This document shows, in pieces, positions 27,104-35,798 of a DNA stretch of 64,000 nucleotides. The stretch lies in NCBI GenBank assembly GCA_902775975.1, contig CACYOC010000001.1:62001-126000 (forward strand), given 5' to 3'. The notes beneath the pieces are model-generated. The model was not told where the DNA came from. It was given only the letters and a program-made list of their open reading frames with translations, and made no database searches. This DNA comes from an uncultured Bacteroidales bacterium (GTDB lineage: Bacteria; Bacteroidota; Bacteroidia; Bacteroidales; Bacteroidaceae). The position numbers and the translations under genes were made by a program. Position 1 is the stretch's first letter; each line of letters opens with the position of its first letter.

Positions 27104-28645
27104 TTATTTTGCGTAGGCTACGCTGCGCGTCTCGCGGATGACCGTGATCTTCACCTGTCCGGGATAGGTCATCTCGTTCTGAATCTTCGATGCAATCTGA
27201 CCGCTGAGCGCCTCTGTCTCGGCATCGTCCATCTTGTCGGCACCAACGATGACGCGCAACTCACGACCGGCCTGAATGGCATAGGTCTTCGTAACGCCGG
27301 GGTAAGACATGGCGATGGCCTCCAGATCGTTCAGACGCTTGATGTAAGCCTCGACGATTTCGCGACGGGCACCAGGACGGGCACCGCTGATAGCATCGCA
27401 CACCTGCACGATGGGAGCCAGCAGCGTCTGCATCTCCATTTCGTCGTGGTGGGCACCGATGGCATTGCAGATATCGGGTTTCTCCTTATACATCTCGGCA
27501 ATCTTAGCGCCATAGAGTGCGTGAGGCATCTCGCTCTCCTCGTCGGGCACTTTACCGATATCGTGCAACAGTCCGGCACGCTTGGCCTTCTTGGGGTTCA
27601 GTCCTAACTCTGAGGCCATGACCGCACAGAGGTTTGCCGTCTCACGAGCGTGCTGCAACAGGTTCTGACCGTAAGAAGAGCGATATTTCATCTTACCGAT
27701 GATGCGTATCAACTCCGGATGCAAGCCGTGGATACCGAGGTCGATGGCTGTACGCTTACCGGTCTCGATGATTTCGTTCTCCAGCTGCTTCTTCACCTTG
27801 GCAACGACCTCCTCAATACGTGCAGGATGAATACGACCGTCGCTCACCAACTGGTGCAGAGCCAGACGGCAGGTTTCGCGGCGTATGGGGTCGAAGGCTG
27901 ATATGACGATGGCTTCGGGGGTGTCGTCAACGACGATTTCCACGCCGCAGGCAGCTTCCAGGGCTCGGATGTTACGACCCTCACGACCGATGACGCGTCC
28001 CTTGACGTCGTCGTTGTCGATATGGAATACTGATACGGAGTTCTCGACGGCAGTTTCCGTAGCTACACGCTGGATGGTCTGGATGACTATCTTCTTGGCC
28101 TGGGCATTGGCGTTGAGCTTGGCCTCGTCCATGATTTCGTTGATGTAGGCCTGTGCGTCGGTCTTAGCCTCGTCTTTCAGCGACTCTACCAGACGGGTTT
28201 TTGCCTCGTCGGCGCTCAGTCCTGAGAGTTCCTCCAGCTTGGCGCGCTCCTGCATCTGCATCTTCTCCAGCTCTTCCTGCTTCAGCGACAACAGTTTCTT
28301 CTCGTTGTCGATGCGGTTCTGCTGGTTGTCCAGCTCGTTCTTGCGGCGTCCCTGTTCTTCCTTCTGCTGGTTGAGGGTCAACTCGCGCTGCTTCAGTCGG
28401 TTTTCGTTCTGCTGCAGCTCCTGGTTGCGCTTCTGCGCCTCTTTCTCCAGTTCGCTTTTCTTGTTCAGGAATTTCTCCTTCACCTCCAGCAGCTTCTTCT
28501 CTTTGATAACCTCTGCCTCCTTGTTGGCGGCACCTACTATCTCATTATATTTTCCCTTGATGACAAAGCGGAAAATCAAAAAGCCACAAACGCCACCTAA
28601 TACGAGGGCGGCGACGATGGCAATAATAGCAACAATGATGTTCAT
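27104..28645 (-). CDS. rny: Ribonuclease Y
   Basis: Membrane-anchored endoribonuclease that starts mRNA decay. The order is an N-terminal transmembrane helix (about 4-24), a long Gln/Glu/Lys coiled coil (25-200), a KH domain ([19 protein letters not shown], near 218) and an HD domain with [20 protein letters not shown] and GAHHDEME (near 330-400). 513 residues is the usual length. Downstream it faces the bidirectional terminator; upstream are zapA and a small coiled-coil gene in the same direction, 33 bases away. Confidence 0.97.
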   Translation of the reverse strand: MNIIVAIIAIVAALVLGGVCGFLIFRFVIKGKYNEIVGAANKEAEVIKEKKLLEVKEKFLNKKSELEKEAQKRNQELQQNENRLKQRELTLNQQKEEQGRRKNELDNQQNRIDNEKKLLSLKQEELEKMQMQERAKLEELSGLSADEAKTRLVESLKDEAKTDAQAYINEIMDEAKLNANAQAKKIVIQTIQRVATETAVENSVSVFHIDNDDVKGRVIGREGRNIRALEAACGVEIVVDDTPEAIVISAFDPIRRETCRLALHQLVSDGRIHPARIEEVVAKVKKQLENEIIETGKRTAIDLGIHGLHPELIRIIGKMKYRSSYGQNLLQHARETANLCAVMASELGLNPKKAKRAGLLHDIGKVPDEESEMPHALYGAKIAEMYKEKPDICNAIGAHHDEMEMQTLLAPIVQVCDAISGARPGARREIVEAYIKRLNDLEAIAMSYPGVTKTYAIQAGRELRVIVGADKMDDAETEALSGQIASKIQNEMTYPGQVKITVIRETRSVAYAK

Positions 28646-28678
28646 AAATGATTTATATATTGAGTTAATGTTCTTGCA

Positions 28679-28987
28679 TCACTTGCTCTCTTTCAGTGCA
28701 TCTTCAATTTCCTTTGTGAGCTGTGCAAGAACATTATCATAGGGCAAGGTATCGTTGTTTTTCAGTTCCTTTTCGTACATCACGGAGATGTCGAGCAGTA
28801 CGCGCAACGCTATGGAGTGGTCGTTCATGCGACCTTTCAGCGCCTGAGCATAGGCGTTATAGCGTTCCGTTATCAGTTTAGCTGCCAACCGGAAGTACTC
28901 TTCGTCTTCCCGGTCTATCTTCACACCGACCTCTTCGTCGTAGATGTGCAGTCTGATATTGAGTTTGTCCTTTTTCTGTTCTGGCAT
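28679..28987 (-). CDS. zapA: Cell division protein ZapA
   Basis: Small FtsZ-associated protein that cross-links Z-ring filaments. The 102-residue sequence has the ZapA plan: an N-terminal beta segment (NIRLHIYDEEVGVKID), a helix with DEEYFRLAAKLITERYN, and a C-terminal helix with LRVLLDISVMYEKEL. It lies 12 bases downstream of the coiled-coil gene and 33 bases before rny, the usual Bacteroidetes order. Confidence 0.9.
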   Translation of the reverse strand: MPEQKKDKLNIRLHIYDEEVGVKIDREDEEYFRLAAKLITERYNAYAQALKGRMNDHSIALRVLLDISVMYEKELKNNDTLPYDNVLAQLTKEIEDALKESK

Positions 28988-28999
28988 GGCTTTGTTTCC

Positions 29000-29299
29000 T
29001 TATTGGTTTTCGTCACTTAGGATAGCAATGCACTTGTTCACGTCACGAATCAACTTTGCCAAGCGGTCTTTAGCACCTTGCAGGTTTCCGTCGGTCACTT
29101 CCAACATCTTGGCCATCTTCAGCGTGTCGTAGTCATTCTGCTGCTGTTCCAGCTTCAGCTTCATTTCCTTCACGGTCTTCTGTTCGTTCTGAACGGTAGC
29201 CGCAAGCCCCTCGTTCTCCTTCTCCAACTCTTGAAAACGGAGAAGGAGCTGACGCAGTCGTGTCTGGAATGTTGCTAAAGTTTTCTCGTTAGCGGTCAT
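29000..29299 (-). CDS. Small coiled-coil protein upstream of zapA (ZapB-like role possible)
   Basis: A 99-residue protein made almost wholly of predicted coiled coil (residues about 8-65 rich in Q, E, K and L heptads) with a short conserved tail GAKDRLAKLIRDVNKCIAIL. It is conserved next to zapA in Bacteroidetes. By position and structure it may be a division-associated partner similar to ZapB, but no homology to ZapB is evident. A minus-strand -7 box (TACCTTTGT, 29319-29327) lies about 20 bases upstream, so it heads the operon with zapA and rny. Confidence 0.8.
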   Translation of the reverse strand: MTANEKTLATFQTRLRQLLLRFQELEKENEGLAATVQNEQKTVKEMKLKLEQQQNDYDTLKMAKMLEVTDGNLQGAKDRLAKLIRDVNKCIAILSDENQ

Positions 29300-29414
29300 A
29301 ACTTCTTCACTTTGACGTACAAAGGTAGCATAATCAAATGAAAGATTGAAGACTAGAGATTAAATATTAAGATTTTTTAATCCTTGTATCTTTACTTGAC
29401 CTTTCTTTTGCTCG

Positions 29415-30032
29415 TTATTCCTTGGGTCTGGGTTCTTTTTTGGCGAGCATGACTACCTTGAATACGAAGTCGGTAATCCACTGCTGTGAGAAGCCTAACT
29501 TCTGGGCGTACTGGCGAATGGCAACCACGGTCTTCATCACGCCGGCATCGGAGAAGTCGTTCTTCGTGAAAATGTCGTTCACCGTCTTCTCGGTCATCGT
29601 GCGGATAGCGCTCTTGAAGAAGCTGGGCAGGCGCAGCTTGAACTTCATCAGATTGCCCGTCAGCATCATCAGATCCTGTGTGAAACCTGAGAACTGGTAC
29701 ATGTATGTCTGCACGTCCTGCACCTTCTTGCAACGCTTGCGGATGCTGGCGTCAATCTCCTTGGTGAAGTTGTCGTCCATTCCGTAAAGTTCTTTGAGCA
29801 TCTTCCTGCAGCGCGACTTCTCCGCCAGTCCTAACTTATTGTTCTGGGTGGGCACCTTCAGCGTAGCCTTAAAGGTACGCAGGTCGGGCAGCGCCGCCAG
29901 GTTGGTAATGCCCAGATCGGCAGCCATAACGGCCTGAAAATATACACGAATCAAGGTCATGAAGTCTTCCATGCCTCCTACTTTCGTTTGTCCTTCCTCC
30001 TTTTTTCCGAATAATTTGCTGATAAAACTCAT
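29415..30032 (-). CDS. Conserved hypothetical protein (Bacteroidales)
   Basis: A 205-residue cytoplasmic protein beginning MSFISKLFGKKEEG at the ATG at 30032. The frame runs to 30296 but the extra part covers the promoter and the divergent gene. It has no signal peptide or membrane span. It is helical and basic, with a region KKVQDVQTYMYQFSGFTQDL around residue 105 and a C-terminal helix pair. I do not recognise a named domain. The -7 box on the minus strand (reverse complement TACCTTTGC, 30053-30061) lies 20 bases upstream. It is divergent from the HU-like gene. Confidence 0.75.
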   Translation of the reverse strand: MSFISKLFGKKEEGQTKVGGMEDFMTLIRVYFQAVMAADLGITNLAALPDLRTFKATLKVPTQNNKLGLAEKSRCRKMLKELYGMDDNFTKEIDASIRKRCKKVQDVQTYMYQFSGFTQDLMMLTGNLMKFKLRLPSFFKSAIRTMTEKTVNDIFTKNDFSDAGVMKTVVAIRQYAQKLGFSQQWITDFVFKVVMLAKKEPRPKE

Positions 30033-30101
30033 AATGATATTATTTTTGGTGTGCAAAGGTAATAAAAAGCGGTCGATTAACCAAATATATCGCGATTTAT
30101 G

Positions 30102-30134
30102 TTGCAAAGTTTCGAATTTTTTTGTATCTTTGCA
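30102..30134 (+). promoter_or_regulatory. Promoter of the HU-like gene
   Basis: TTG at 30102-30104 and TATCTTTGCA at 30125-30134, 20 bases apart, 22 bases before the ATG. It is divergent from the minus-strand box at 30053-30061. Confidence 0.6.
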
Positions 30135-30156
30135 CCTACAAAGAACAGAAAGTATT

Positions 30157-30798
30157 ATGCCACGTAAAACGAACGGAATACCCTTTAAACTACATCCGGG
30201 TCCCAAGAAGGGTGAGGATGGGAAACCATTGCTGTATGCACAAATTGTGACAAGACAGAAAGTCAACGTCAACGACATTGACGAGTTTTGTACCAACTAC
30301 CGCCACACCAGCAGTGGCGAGATCAAGCTCATGTTCAGCCTGCTCAGAGACGTAACCTCTATGTGGCTGAGTAGAGGCTACCGTGTGGAGACTCCCTTCG
30401 GCACCATCGTTCCCAAGCTGAAGCTGCCCGGCGAATATACCGAACCGGACCAAGTGAGAGGTCGCGCTGTACTGTATGACGGTGTTGAGTTTACTCCCTC
30501 CAAGCAGTTTATTGCCGATTCCGACTGCTCGAGGGAAGGTTTCCGCCTGATACGAGACTCTGTAGGCAACAGTCAGAAGGACGACCCCAAGGCTATGGAG
30601 GCGGCCCTGAAGCAGAGCGCGCGCAACGGATATGTCACCATTAAGAAATTCATGATTTTTAGTGGTCTTAAATACAACTCTGCCAAAGCCTACCTCGACA
30701 GTCTTTGCGAAGGTGACAACCCGCGCCTTGAGCGTTACCGCGAGGGGCGTACCTTGCACTATGCTATTCTCTCAGACAAGCCGATAGGACAAAAATAG
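30157..30798 (+). CDS. HU-like DNA-binding domain protein
   Basis: A 213-residue protein of the Bacteroidetes HU-like (HU_DNA-bdg) group. It begins MPRKTNGIPFKLHPGPKKGE at the ATG at 30157; the longer open frame is not used. The segment YAQIVTRQKVNVNDIDEFC and GYRVETPFGTIVPKLKLPGE corresponds to the HU fold of these proteins, and the C-terminal part (NGYVTIKKFMIFSGLKYNS, then LHYAILSDKPIGQ) is an additional domain. A role in binding or shaping DNA is inferred from the family. It is followed by a large hairpin region. Confidence 0.75.
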   Translation: MPRKTNGIPFKLHPGPKKGEDGKPLLYAQIVTRQKVNVNDIDEFCTNYRHTSSGEIKLMFSLLRDVTSMWLSRGYRVETPFGTIVPKLKLPGEYTEPDQVRGRAVLYDGVEFTPSKQFIADSDCSREGFRLIRDSVGNSQKDDPKAMEAALKQSARNGYVTIKKFMIFSGLKYNSAKAYLDSLCEGDNPRLERYREGRTLHYAILSDKPIGQK

Positions 30799-30799
30799 G

Positions 30800-30883
30800 T
30801 TTTTAGCGGGCGCTAAAAACATTTTTGGCGGGCGCCGTGAATATTTTTGGCTCCCGCCAAAAATAAACGTAGCGGGCGCTAAA
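30800..30883. terminator. Cluster of GC-rich palindromes after the HU-like gene
   Basis: TTTTTAGC-GGGC-GCTAAAAA (30800-30819) forms a symmetrical hairpin. TTTTTGGCGGG (30822-30832) pairs with CCCGCCAAAAA (30853-30863) over 11 bp around a 20-base loop that itself contains GGCGCC. A second copy of TAGCGGGCGCTA lies at 30870-30881. The A/T borders would allow termination on both strands. The three palindromes share the GCGGGCGC core, so they look like a small repeated family rather than one terminator. Confidence 0.65.
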
Positions 30884-30903
30884 AATAAATGAGAACCGTT
30901 CTT

Positions 30904-31035
30904 CCACCCGACGAAATACGTCCTCCCACCCGACGAAATACGTCCTCTCCCCCGTCGAAAGCCGCTTTCGCACCCTTCAACAGCCATACTCCTTCAAAGC
31001 GAATGCCGTATTCCTTCAAAGCGAATGCCGTATAT
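30904..31035. repeat. Degenerate tandem array of six 22-bp units
   Basis: Units 1 and 2 (30904-30925 and 30926-30947) are identical and begin CCACCCGACGAAATACG. Units 3 and 4 are diverged. Units 5 and 6 (30992-31013 and 31014-31035) agree except for the last bases and begin CTTCAAAGCGAATGCCG. Unit 3 shares its second half (CGAA-GCCG) with units 5 and 6, so the whole tract is one array with 22-bp period, two helical turns. It lies between the HU-like gene and the rmlA promoter; no gene is present in 30799-31119. Confidence 0.75.
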
Positions 31036-31055
31036 GAAAAAAAACAAGGATAAGT

Positions 31056-31089
31056 TTTGGTTTTTTGCTCGGTTTGCACTACCTTTGCA
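31056..31089 (+). promoter_or_regulatory. rmlA promoter
   Basis: TTTG at 31056-31059 and TACCTTTGCA at 31080-31089 with 20 bases between, 30 bases before the ATG. The 22-bp repeat array ends 20 bases upstream of the -33 element. Confidence 0.7.
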
Positions 31090-31119
31090 AGCAGAATTTA
31101 TGCGAAAAAGACAAACACT

Positions 31120-32010
31120 ATGAAAGGTATCGTATTAGCCGGAGGCAGCGGAACGCGCCTCTACCCCATTACAAAAGGAGTGTCGAAGCAGCTTATCCCC
31201 ATCTTCGACAAACCCATGATCTACTACCCCATCTCGACGCTGATGCTCGCCGGCATCCGCGAGATACTGATTATCTCGACACCCTACGACCTGCCTGCCT
31301 TCAAGCGTCTGCTGGGCGACGGCAGCGACCTGGGCGTGCGCTTCGAATATGCCGAGCAGCCTTCTCCCGACGGACTGGCACAGGCTTTCATCATTGGCGA
31401 GGAGTTCATCGGCGACGACTGCGCCTGTCTGGTGCTGGGCGACAACATCTTCTACGGCAGTGGTTTTACGGGCATGCTGAAGCAGGCGGTAGCCAATGCC
31501 GAGCAGCACAATCAGGCAACGGTCTTCGGCTACTACGTCAACGACCCCGAGCGCTACGGCGTCGCTGAGTTCGACGAGAACGGCAACTGCCTCTCCATCG
31601 AGGAGAAACCGCAGAAGCCCAAGTCGAACTATGCCGTGGTGGGCTTGTATTTCTATCCTAACAGCGTGGTGGAGATAGCCAAGAACATCAAGCCTTCGGC
31701 TCGTGGAGAACTGGAAATCACGACCGTCAACCAGGAATACCTGAGCCGAAAGAACCTTCTGGTGCAGACGCTGCAGCGTGGTTTTGCCTGGCTGGACACG
31801 GGTACACACGACTCGCTCTCCGAGGCCTCGACATTCATTGAGGTCATCGAGAAACGCCAAGGTCTGAAGGTGGCCTGCCTGGAGGAGATTGCCTACAAGC
31901 GTGGCTGGATAGACAGGGAGCAGCTCATCCGCATTGCCCAGCCGATGGCGAAGAACGATTACGGCAAGTACCTGCTGCGCTGCGCCGAAGAAGCGTACAA
32001 GAAGAAATAG
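31120..32010 (+). CDS. rmlA: Glucose-1-phosphate thymidylyltransferase
   Basis: Makes dTDP-glucose from dTTP and glucose-1-phosphate, the first step to dTDP-rhamnose and other deoxysugars of the surface polysaccharides. The ATG at 31120 gives [16 protein letters not shown] with the signature [11 protein letters not shown]; also visible are [32 protein letters not shown] and [19 protein letters not shown]. At 296 residues it is full length. The other rml genes are not in the window. Confidence 0.96.
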   Translation: MKGIVLAGGSGTRLYPITKGVSKQLIPIFDKPMIYYPISTLMLAGIREILIISTPYDLPAFKRLLGDGSDLGVRFEYAEQPSPDGLAQAFIIGEEFIGDDCACLVLGDNIFYGSGFTGMLKQAVANAEQHNQATVFGYYVNDPERYGVAEFDENGNCLSIEEKPQKPKSNYAVVGLYFYPNSVVEIAKNIKPSARGELEITTVNQEYLSRKNLLVQTLQRGFAWLDTGTHDSLSEASTFIEVIEKRQGLKVACLEEIAYKRGWIDREQLIRIAQPMAKNDYGKYLLRCAEEAYKKK

Positions 32011-32017
32011 AAATTAA

Positions 32018-32128
32018 AACACAGAGACACAGAGACACAGAGATTTATTTATATATTATTCGTTCATAAATCTTAGGGGTTCATCTTTACCTAAAGAAAA
32101 GAACTCTGTATCTCTGTATCTCTGTGTT
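32018..32128. repeat. Long inverted repeat built from 8-bp tandem repeats (probable bidirectional terminator)
   Basis: The left arm AACACAGAGACACAGAGAC... (32018-32042) consists of tandem ACACAGAG units. The right arm (32104-32128) is the reverse complement over 25 bp except for two positions (GACAC against GATAC). A 61-base AT-rich loop lies between. It separates the convergent rmlA and kinase-nucleotidyltransferase genes and may stop transcription from both. Confidence 0.8.
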
Positions 32129-32139
32129 CAAAATAAAAT

Positions 32140-34071
32140 TTATTTTGAAAAGGTCTCTAAGCAGCGCCGGAGGGCGGTGGGATTTCCCATGTCGAACGAC
32201 TTGCCGTTCAGCCGCACACCAATCATGCCGCTGCGCTGTCGTACGGCATTCAATGCCGATGTGAGCTCTATCTCACGGGAGCCTCCCTCCAAGTCCGACT
32301 GTTGGATGTCTGCCGCCAGCTGTTCGAAGACTTCCGGCGTAAGGATGTACTGTCCGAAGACGTTATAATACTCTCGTTTTCCTTCCTCGTTGCGTACCGC
32401 CAGGAACTCCTCGGCATACGACGCCTTGGGTTTCTCCTGCATCACGGAAACGTTCAGCACCGTGCGCTCCTTGTTTTCCCAGACACCTGCCAGAATGCCG
32501 TAATGGCTGACTTCTGCCAACGGAACGGTGCCGATGCTGACCATCAGCTGGTTATATTGTTCATACTTTTCAATCAGCTGCAACGCACACGGCTTGTTGG
32601 TCGTCGAGCGATAGAGCGTATCGCCCAATAGCAGCAGAACGGGTTCGTTGGCTGCAAACTGCGCTGCCTGATAGACCGCATGTCCAAAGCCTCGCTTCTC
32701 GCGTTGATAGACATAGCGAAGCCGTTTGCCGAAGCTGAGTATCTTCTTTTCATATTCCTGCGCCTCGGCGGACAACTTACTCAGATGCTCCTCCGACAGC
32801 GGACGCTCGAAGAATTCGGTATAGGCAATGCGCTCTTTCTCCGAACCTAACACGAGACAGATTTCCTCAATACCGCTTTTCACCAGCTCTTCCAGCAGGA
32901 TGAGGATGACCGGGCGCACAATGCCATCGGCACAGGGTATCGGGAAGAAGTCCTTCTTCAGCACACGCGTGGCGGGATAGAGTCGCGTACCATAGCCTGC
33001 CACAGGAATGACAGCCTTGCGAACGGTATGCACGGGCTGGATGGTTAGTGCATAAGCCTTCATGCCCTGAGCATTCAGATAGTCGATGAGTTGCTGCTGG
33101 CTGGCGGCATCCTTGGCCAGGAACTGCACGGAACCGTCGCCATGCGAGCCGACGCCCTTTCCACCAAAGACCAGCGGCTGTATCCTCGGATCGTTCAACA
33201 CCTGATGCAGTTTGGGAGCATGGAGCGCTTCCGACATGGGCGAAACATAGCGTTCGAACATCTCCTCCGTCTCGTTCATCAGCCGTCCCAGAGCCTCACG
33301 GTCGCCGGTAGCCATGTAGTTGATGGCTTTCTTGATGGTTTCCTGGTTCCAGTCGCCCAGCGTGTGGTGCAGGTTCCTCTCAGCCTCGTTAGAGGCAAAG
33401 GGGTACGACTTGTTCAGGTCGGCAAGGATGCGGATGGTATCCTTCTCCGAGCAGAGGTCGGCAAACACCCAATACAAGTGCTTCTTGACGTTCAGCGCCT
33501 TCACCTCTATCTCGTCGCCGTCGAACGTCATCAAGTTTGGTTTCACACCGAAGGCACAAGCCTGGTCGAGACGCCCGCAACGGCTGGAGGTTCGCAACTC
33601 ACCCAGATAGGCAATGTTCATCTCGCCCATCGTGTTGAGGTTCAGCTTATATAATAAATTGAACGCGCGCGCGACCAATACACAAATGGCTGCCGACGAG
33701 CTGAGACCGCTCTTCATAGGCAGCGTCATCTTGGTGATGTGAATGCGCACACCGCCCACCTTATACCATTCTAACATGTAGGATGCAACGCCCGCACAAT
33801 AGCAGAAGAAAGAACCCGAATGGGCCACGCTCTTCAGCTCTACCTCGCTCATCCGACACGAGAAGTCGTTCCACACATCGGCAATCTCAGGTGCGTCACT
33901 GTACATTTCAAAGATGGACGATTTCTCCACCTCTGCATAAATACCCTGTTCTATTCCTGTTACAATTGCAGCACCTGGGGCAATGTCGGCATTCATGGTA
34001 CGATAGTGGCCTGCCCAGTCTGTGTGTTCTCCAAATAGGCACAAGCGGCCTGGTACGAAAAGCTTCGTCAT
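32140..34071 (-). CDS. Fusion of GHMP sugar kinase and UTP-glucose-1-phosphate-type nucleotidyltransferase
   Basis: A 643-residue two-domain protein. The ATG at 34071 (MTKLFVPGRLCLFGEHTDW) gives a galactokinase-like start; the frame extends to 34143 without support. Residues 1-340 are a GHMP kinase: PGRLCLFGEHTDWAG and the ATP loop LPMKSGLSSSAAICVL (near 110), plus a C-terminal GGKGVGSHGDGS. Residues about 355-643 are a GalU-like nucleotidyltransferase: VIPVAGYGTRLYPATR, KKDFFPI, REKRGFGHAVYQA and LLLGDTLY. One chain could phosphorylate a sugar at C1 and activate it to an NDP-sugar, as the FKP enzyme does for fucose, although there the domain order is reversed. The sugar is unknown. Confidence 0.87.
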   Translation of the reverse strand: MTKLFVPGRLCLFGEHTDWAGHYRTMNADIAPGAAIVTGIEQGIYAEVEKSSIFEMYSDAPEIADVWNDFSCRMSEVELKSVAHSGSFFCYCAGVASYMLEWYKVGGVRIHITKMTLPMKSGLSSSAAICVLVARAFNLLYKLNLNTMGEMNIAYLGELRTSSRCGRLDQACAFGVKPNLMTFDGDEIEVKALNVKKHLYWVFADLCSEKDTIRILADLNKSYPFASNEAERNLHHTLGDWNQETIKKAINYMATGDREALGRLMNETEEMFERYVSPMSEALHAPKLHQVLNDPRIQPLVFGGKGVGSHGDGSVQFLAKDAASQQQLIDYLNAQGMKAYALTIQPVHTVRKAVIPVAGYGTRLYPATRVLKKDFFPIPCADGIVRPVILILLEELVKSGIEEICLVLGSEKERIAYTEFFERPLSEEHLSKLSAEAQEYEKKILSFGKRLRYVYQREKRGFGHAVYQAAQFAANEPVLLLLGDTLYRSTTNKPCALQLIEKYEQYNQLMVSIGTVPLAEVSHYGILAGVWENKERTVLNVSVMQEKPKASYAEEFLAVRNEEGKREYYNVFGQYILTPEVFEQLAADIQQSDLEGGSREIELTSALNAVRQRSGMIGVRLNGKSFDMGNPTALRRCLETFSK

Positions 34072-34147
34072 ATTGATAGCATTTTTACTGAATTCCCTTA
34101 CAAAATTACACATTTTCCGGCAAAAAACGCATTTTTTCTCCAAATTA

Positions 34148-34181
34148 TTTGGCGAGAATAATATTTTTATATACTTTTGCA
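34148..34181 (+). promoter_or_regulatory. Promoter of the ECF sigma factor gene
   Basis: TTTG at 34148-34151 and TACTTTTGCA at 34172-34181, 20 bases apart. This is the primary-sigma consensus, so the sigma gene does not depend only on itself. The leader is about 85 bases. Confidence 0.6.
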
Positions 34182-34272
34182 GCCGATAAATACAAATATT
34201 AAGTTAATAACCCGTAAAAACTATCTGCCTATCGAGGAACTCTACTTCATATAATAAGAAGAAGAAAAGAAT

Positions 34273-34872
34273 ATGAAGAATTATGCAAGTCTTACCGACG
34301 AAGCGTTGGCATTACTTTACATAGATGGAGACGACAAGGCATTCGACGAGGTATTAGCTCGAAACCAGCAGAAGCTCTTCACGTACATTTTGTTCATGGT
34401 CCACGACCCTGACATTGCTAATGATGTCTTCCAGGAGACATTCATTAAGGTCATCACCAATCTGCAGGAAGGTAAATACACCAACTCCGGCAAGTTCTCC
34501 TTCTGGCTGACGCGCATTGCCCATAACATCATCATGGACTCTTACCGCCACCAGCAGGCTCATCACATCGTCAAGCCTACCGAGGACAACGACCTCAACA
34601 AGTTGCGCAGCGAAGAGCTGATGGACATCAACCGCGAGAACGAGTTTGTCAACACGCAGATCATGGACGACGTTCGTCATCTGATGGATGCCCTACCCGC
34701 CCCTCAGCGCGAGGTGGTCTATATGCGTTACTTCCAGGACTTGTCGTTCAAGGAGATTGCCGAGACGACCGGTGTCAGCATCAACACGTCGCTGGGACGC
34801 ATGCGCTATGCACTTATCAACATGCGGCGCATGGCCAAGCAGCACAACATTCAGTTGAGCTTGGAGCTATAA
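34273..34872 (+). CDS. RNA polymerase sigma-70 factor, ECF type
   Basis: A 199-residue ECF sigma factor. Region 2 (about 20-90) has DIANDVFQETFIKVITNLQ and FSFWLTRIAHNIIMDSYR. Region 4 (about 135-195) has LPAPQREVVYMRYFQDLSFKEIAETT followed by INTSLGRMRYALINMRR. No anti-sigma gene is adjacent; downstream is a short repeat and the convergent rpe gene. It resembles the widely conserved Bacteroidetes ECF factor that often stands alone. Target promoters are unknown. Confidence 0.93.
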   Translation: MKNYASLTDEALALLYIDGDDKAFDEVLARNQQKLFTYILFMVHDPDIANDVFQETFIKVITNLQEGKYTNSGKFSFWLTRIAHNIIMDSYRHQQAHHIVKPTEDNDLNKLRSEELMDINRENEFVNTQIMDDVRHLMDALPAPQREVVYMRYFQDLSFKEIAETTGVSINTSLGRMRYALINMRRMAKQHNIQLSLEL

Positions 34873-34874
34873 CA

Positions 34875-34927
34875 TCGATATATCGACATTTCGACATATC
34901 GACATATCGACATTTCGATATTTCGAC
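34875..34927. repeat. Short TCGACATAT/TCGACATTT repeat tract
   Basis: About six copies of a 9-bp unit related to TCGACATAT or TCGACATTT run from just after the sigma factor stop to the rpe terminator. The units are close to palindromic around TCGA. It lies between the 3' ends of convergent genes. Confidence 0.75.
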
Positions 34928-34928
34928 A

Positions 34929-34965
34929 AAAAAAACACGAGCTGATGCCTAACGCGTCAGCTCGT
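34929..34965 (-). terminator. rpe terminator overlapping the rpe stop codon
   Basis: On the minus strand ACGAGCTGA pairs with TCAGCTCGT over 9 bp with an 11-base loop and is followed by a run of eight T. The 5' arm lies in the last codons of rpe, so the stem is partly coding. Confidence 0.85.
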
Positions 34966-35605
34966 ATAGTTCGTGGATGGTCTGTTCGGGATGAGGACTG
35001 TTGAAAACATAGCTGCCGGCAACCAGCACGTCGGCTCCTGCAGCCACCAGTCGCGGAGCAGTCTCTTGCTGCACACCGCCGTCAATCTGAATCAGCGCCT
35101 TCGAATGGCTTTCATCAATCAGCGTGCGCAACTGTCGCACCTTCTTGATGGTGTTCTCGATGAAGGTCTGTCCGCCAAAGCCCGGATTGACACTCATCAG
35201 CAATACTAAATCGACCTCGGTGATGATATCTTCCAATACCGACACGGGCGTTGCAGGATTAAGCGTCACACCAGCCTTCATACCGGCAGCGTGAATCTCC
35301 TGAACGGTGCGGTGCAGATGAGGACACACTTCGTAATGGACATTCATCATCATAGCTCCCAAGCGAGCCGTGCGCTCGATGAACTTCTCGGGTTGCACAA
35401 TCATATAGTGAACGTCGAGCAACTTCTTGCACTTGCTCGCCACGGCCTCCAAGACTGGGAAGCCAAACGAGATGTTGGGCACGAAGACACCGTCCATCAC
35501 GTCTAAGTGAAGCCACTGCGCCTCGCTGCGATTGATCATCTCCATCTCCTGTTCGAGATGCAGGAAGTCAGCAGCAAGCAACGACGGAGAAACTATGGTA
35601 GCCAT
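34949..35605 (-). CDS. rpe: Ribulose-phosphate 3-epimerase
   Basis: Interconverts ribulose-5-phosphate and xylulose-5-phosphate in the pentose phosphate pathway. The ATG at 35605 gives MATIVSPSLLAADF, the usual start, and 218 residues; the frame to 35644 is not needed. TIM-barrel motifs are present: LHLDVMDGVFVPNISFG, VHYEV, LMSVNPGFGGQTFI and IQIDGGV with AGADVLVAGSYVF. It shares orientation with fmt, 193 bases upstream, a neighbour pair common in Bacteroidetes. That gap shows nothing recognisable. Confidence 0.96.
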   Translation of the reverse strand: MATIVSPSLLAADFLHLEQEMEMINRSEAQWLHLDVMDGVFVPNISFGFPVLEAVASKCKKLLDVHYMIVQPEKFIERTARLGAMMMNVHYEVCPHLHRTVQEIHAAGMKAGVTLNPATPVSVLEDIITEVDLVLLMSVNPGFGGQTFIENTIKKVRQLRTLIDESHSKALIQIDGGVQQETAPRLVAAGADVLVAGSYVFNSPHPEQTIHELYELTR

Positions 35606-35798
35606 TGACCGTTGGAGTTTTCTTGGTATTACACATGCGCGCAAATTGCTTTACGAAAAGAAGGGTTGCAGCGCTGGGATTTAATTCGTCTTGAGTAAAA
35701 TGATGCATAGGCATTACGTTTTAATAACAAGAATAATGTGATGAACTTCTACTAATGAAACGTAAACCTATAGCAATTTATTATATCAACAGGAAAAA

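Noticed and set aside
30904..31035. CRISPR-like array upstream of rmlA
   Set aside because: Units are contiguous 22-mers without spacers and are internally diverged.
35606..35798. Small gene between rpe and fmt (a frame starting M-K-R-K-P-I-A near 35756)
   Set aside because: Very short and running into the 3' end of fmt; no ribosome site.
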